In this document: positions 63,625-64,000 of the stretch, piece after piece | Numbering within the stretch: position 1 is the stretch's first letter | Layout: each line of letters starts with the position of its first letter | Assembly (NCBI RefSeq): GCF_023221775.1 | Contig: NZ_JAKUDS010000006.1 | Span: forward strand, 1 to 64,000 | Source: Enterococcus cecorum | GTDB lineage: Bacteria > Bacillota > Bacilli > Lactobacillales > Enterococcaceae | Length of the DNA stretch: 64,000 nt | Reading direction: 5' to 3' | The notes under the pieces: generated by a model | Database searches by the model: none | Told to the model about the DNA's origin: nothing | Seen by the model: the letters and a program-made list of their open reading frames with translations, nothing else | Made by a program: the position numbers and the translations under genes

Positions 63625-64000
63625 TTAATAAATTTCCCAGTCTGGATATCGCTTGGCTTGAAAATCTTCTGTCGTTGCTAATACTTTCAAGATTAGCGGG
63701 GAAGCATTTTGTTCATTTAGTTCATTCAGCTCTACCCATTCTTCGCCTAAAGAATCGTTAGCCTCATTACCGTTAAGATATTTTTCTATTGCTTGATGAT
63801 TGGCTTTTTCTAACTCAACTTTATATAGGCCAAAAATATGATGGTTGAATTCATCCGCGCTGATTTTTACAAATGAGTCATAGAGCGCACTGTCGTAAAT
63901 TTGACTCACTTGATAACTGGTTTCCTCGCTCATTTCCCGATAAAGCGTATCTAACAGGCTTTCCCCATTTTTACGACTACCACCAGGTAAATCATAGCGC
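63625..64000 (-). CDS. NUDIX hydrolase, cut by the window end
   Basis: The last ~124 codons are inside. The NUDIX box lies at the edge: DLPGGSRKNGESLLDTLYRE followed by MSEETS (GX5EX7REXXEE). The rest is an acidic MutT-like C-terminal domain ending AKRYPDWEIY. In relatives rplI rather than a NUDIX gene usually precedes dnaB. The N terminus lies past 64000. Confidence 0.82.
   Translation of the reverse strand, partial: RYDLPGGSRKNGESLLDTLYREMSEETSYQVSQIYDSALYDSFVKISADEFNHHIFGLYKVELEKANHQAIEKYLNGNEANDSLGEEWVELNELNEQNASPLILKVLATTEDFQAKRYPDWEIY

Overview
The window reads as chromosomal DNA of a low-GC Gram-positive lactic acid bacterium, most likely Enterococcus or a close relative. The basis is the protein sequences of rpsI, rplM, argGH, purA, dnaB and the lactose PTS operon, AT-rich DNA, strong GGAGG ribosome binding sites and simple hairpin plus T-run terminators. 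One exact and one near-exact parS site, together with dnaB and purA, suggest a position in the origin-proximal part of the chromosome. The species is inference.

Layout. 0.6-4.3 kb: an ABC-2 transporter followed by an AgrA/AgrC-type response regulator and histidine kinase. 4.7-8.6 kb: rpsI-rplM, then argG-argH behind ArgR-like boxes. 8.7-12.6 kb: an MFS exporter, dps, a prepilin peptidase, a deleted GH1 glycosidase, a perfect parS and an orphan cellobiose-type IIA. 12.7-24.1 kb: a complete lactose/galactan locus (lacR, lacDCBA, secreted GH53 galactanase, lacEFG, lacT with its RNA antiterminator site). 24.3-27.1 kb: a cationic 37-residue peptide, an ABC exporter and a divergent Rgg-like regulator. 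27.3-32.4 kb: ABC-F protein, a lone methyl-accepting chemotaxis protein between two direct repeats of about 155 bp, and an MFS carrier.

The accessory half follows. 32.5-46.3 kb holds two hicAB systems, a class II bacteriocin region of about 4 kb with many genes too short for ordinary ORF calling (two double-glycine precursors, duplicated small membrane proteins, several decayed copies), an RNPP-like regulator, and a full inducing peptide / kinase / regulator cassette. All three bacteriocin promoters carry paired direct repeats of the LytTR type, which ties the cassette to its targets. A dispersed intergenic repeat of about 90-300 bp occurs six times here and at the left edge. 46.4-51.1 kb returns to core genes (purA, an endonuclease/phosphatase-fold protein, a glucose/maltose-type PTS).

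51.3-53.8 kb is an IStron: a group I intron 5' half (clear P7, P8 and P9 elements) joined to IS607-type tnpA and an intact tnpB. 54.2-61.5 kb is a third quorum-sensing-like module: kinase and regulator, an exporter, a MacB-like ABC pair, a CPBP protease broken by a homopolymer frameshift, and two tiny ORFs of 20 and 30 codons. The promoter of the 20-codon ORF carries perfect 13-bp direct repeats 21 bp apart. This block is bracketed by two copies of the same unknown gene, one truncated. dnaB and a NUDIX gene cut by the window end close the region. dnaB and purA, usually neighbours in this group, are split by about 14 kb of accessory DNA.

The strongest candidates for something new are the IStron, the small-peptide modules (40.7 kb, 36 kb, 24.4 kb, 61.5 kb) and the dispersed repeat family. 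No tRNA, rRNA or CRISPR array was seen.
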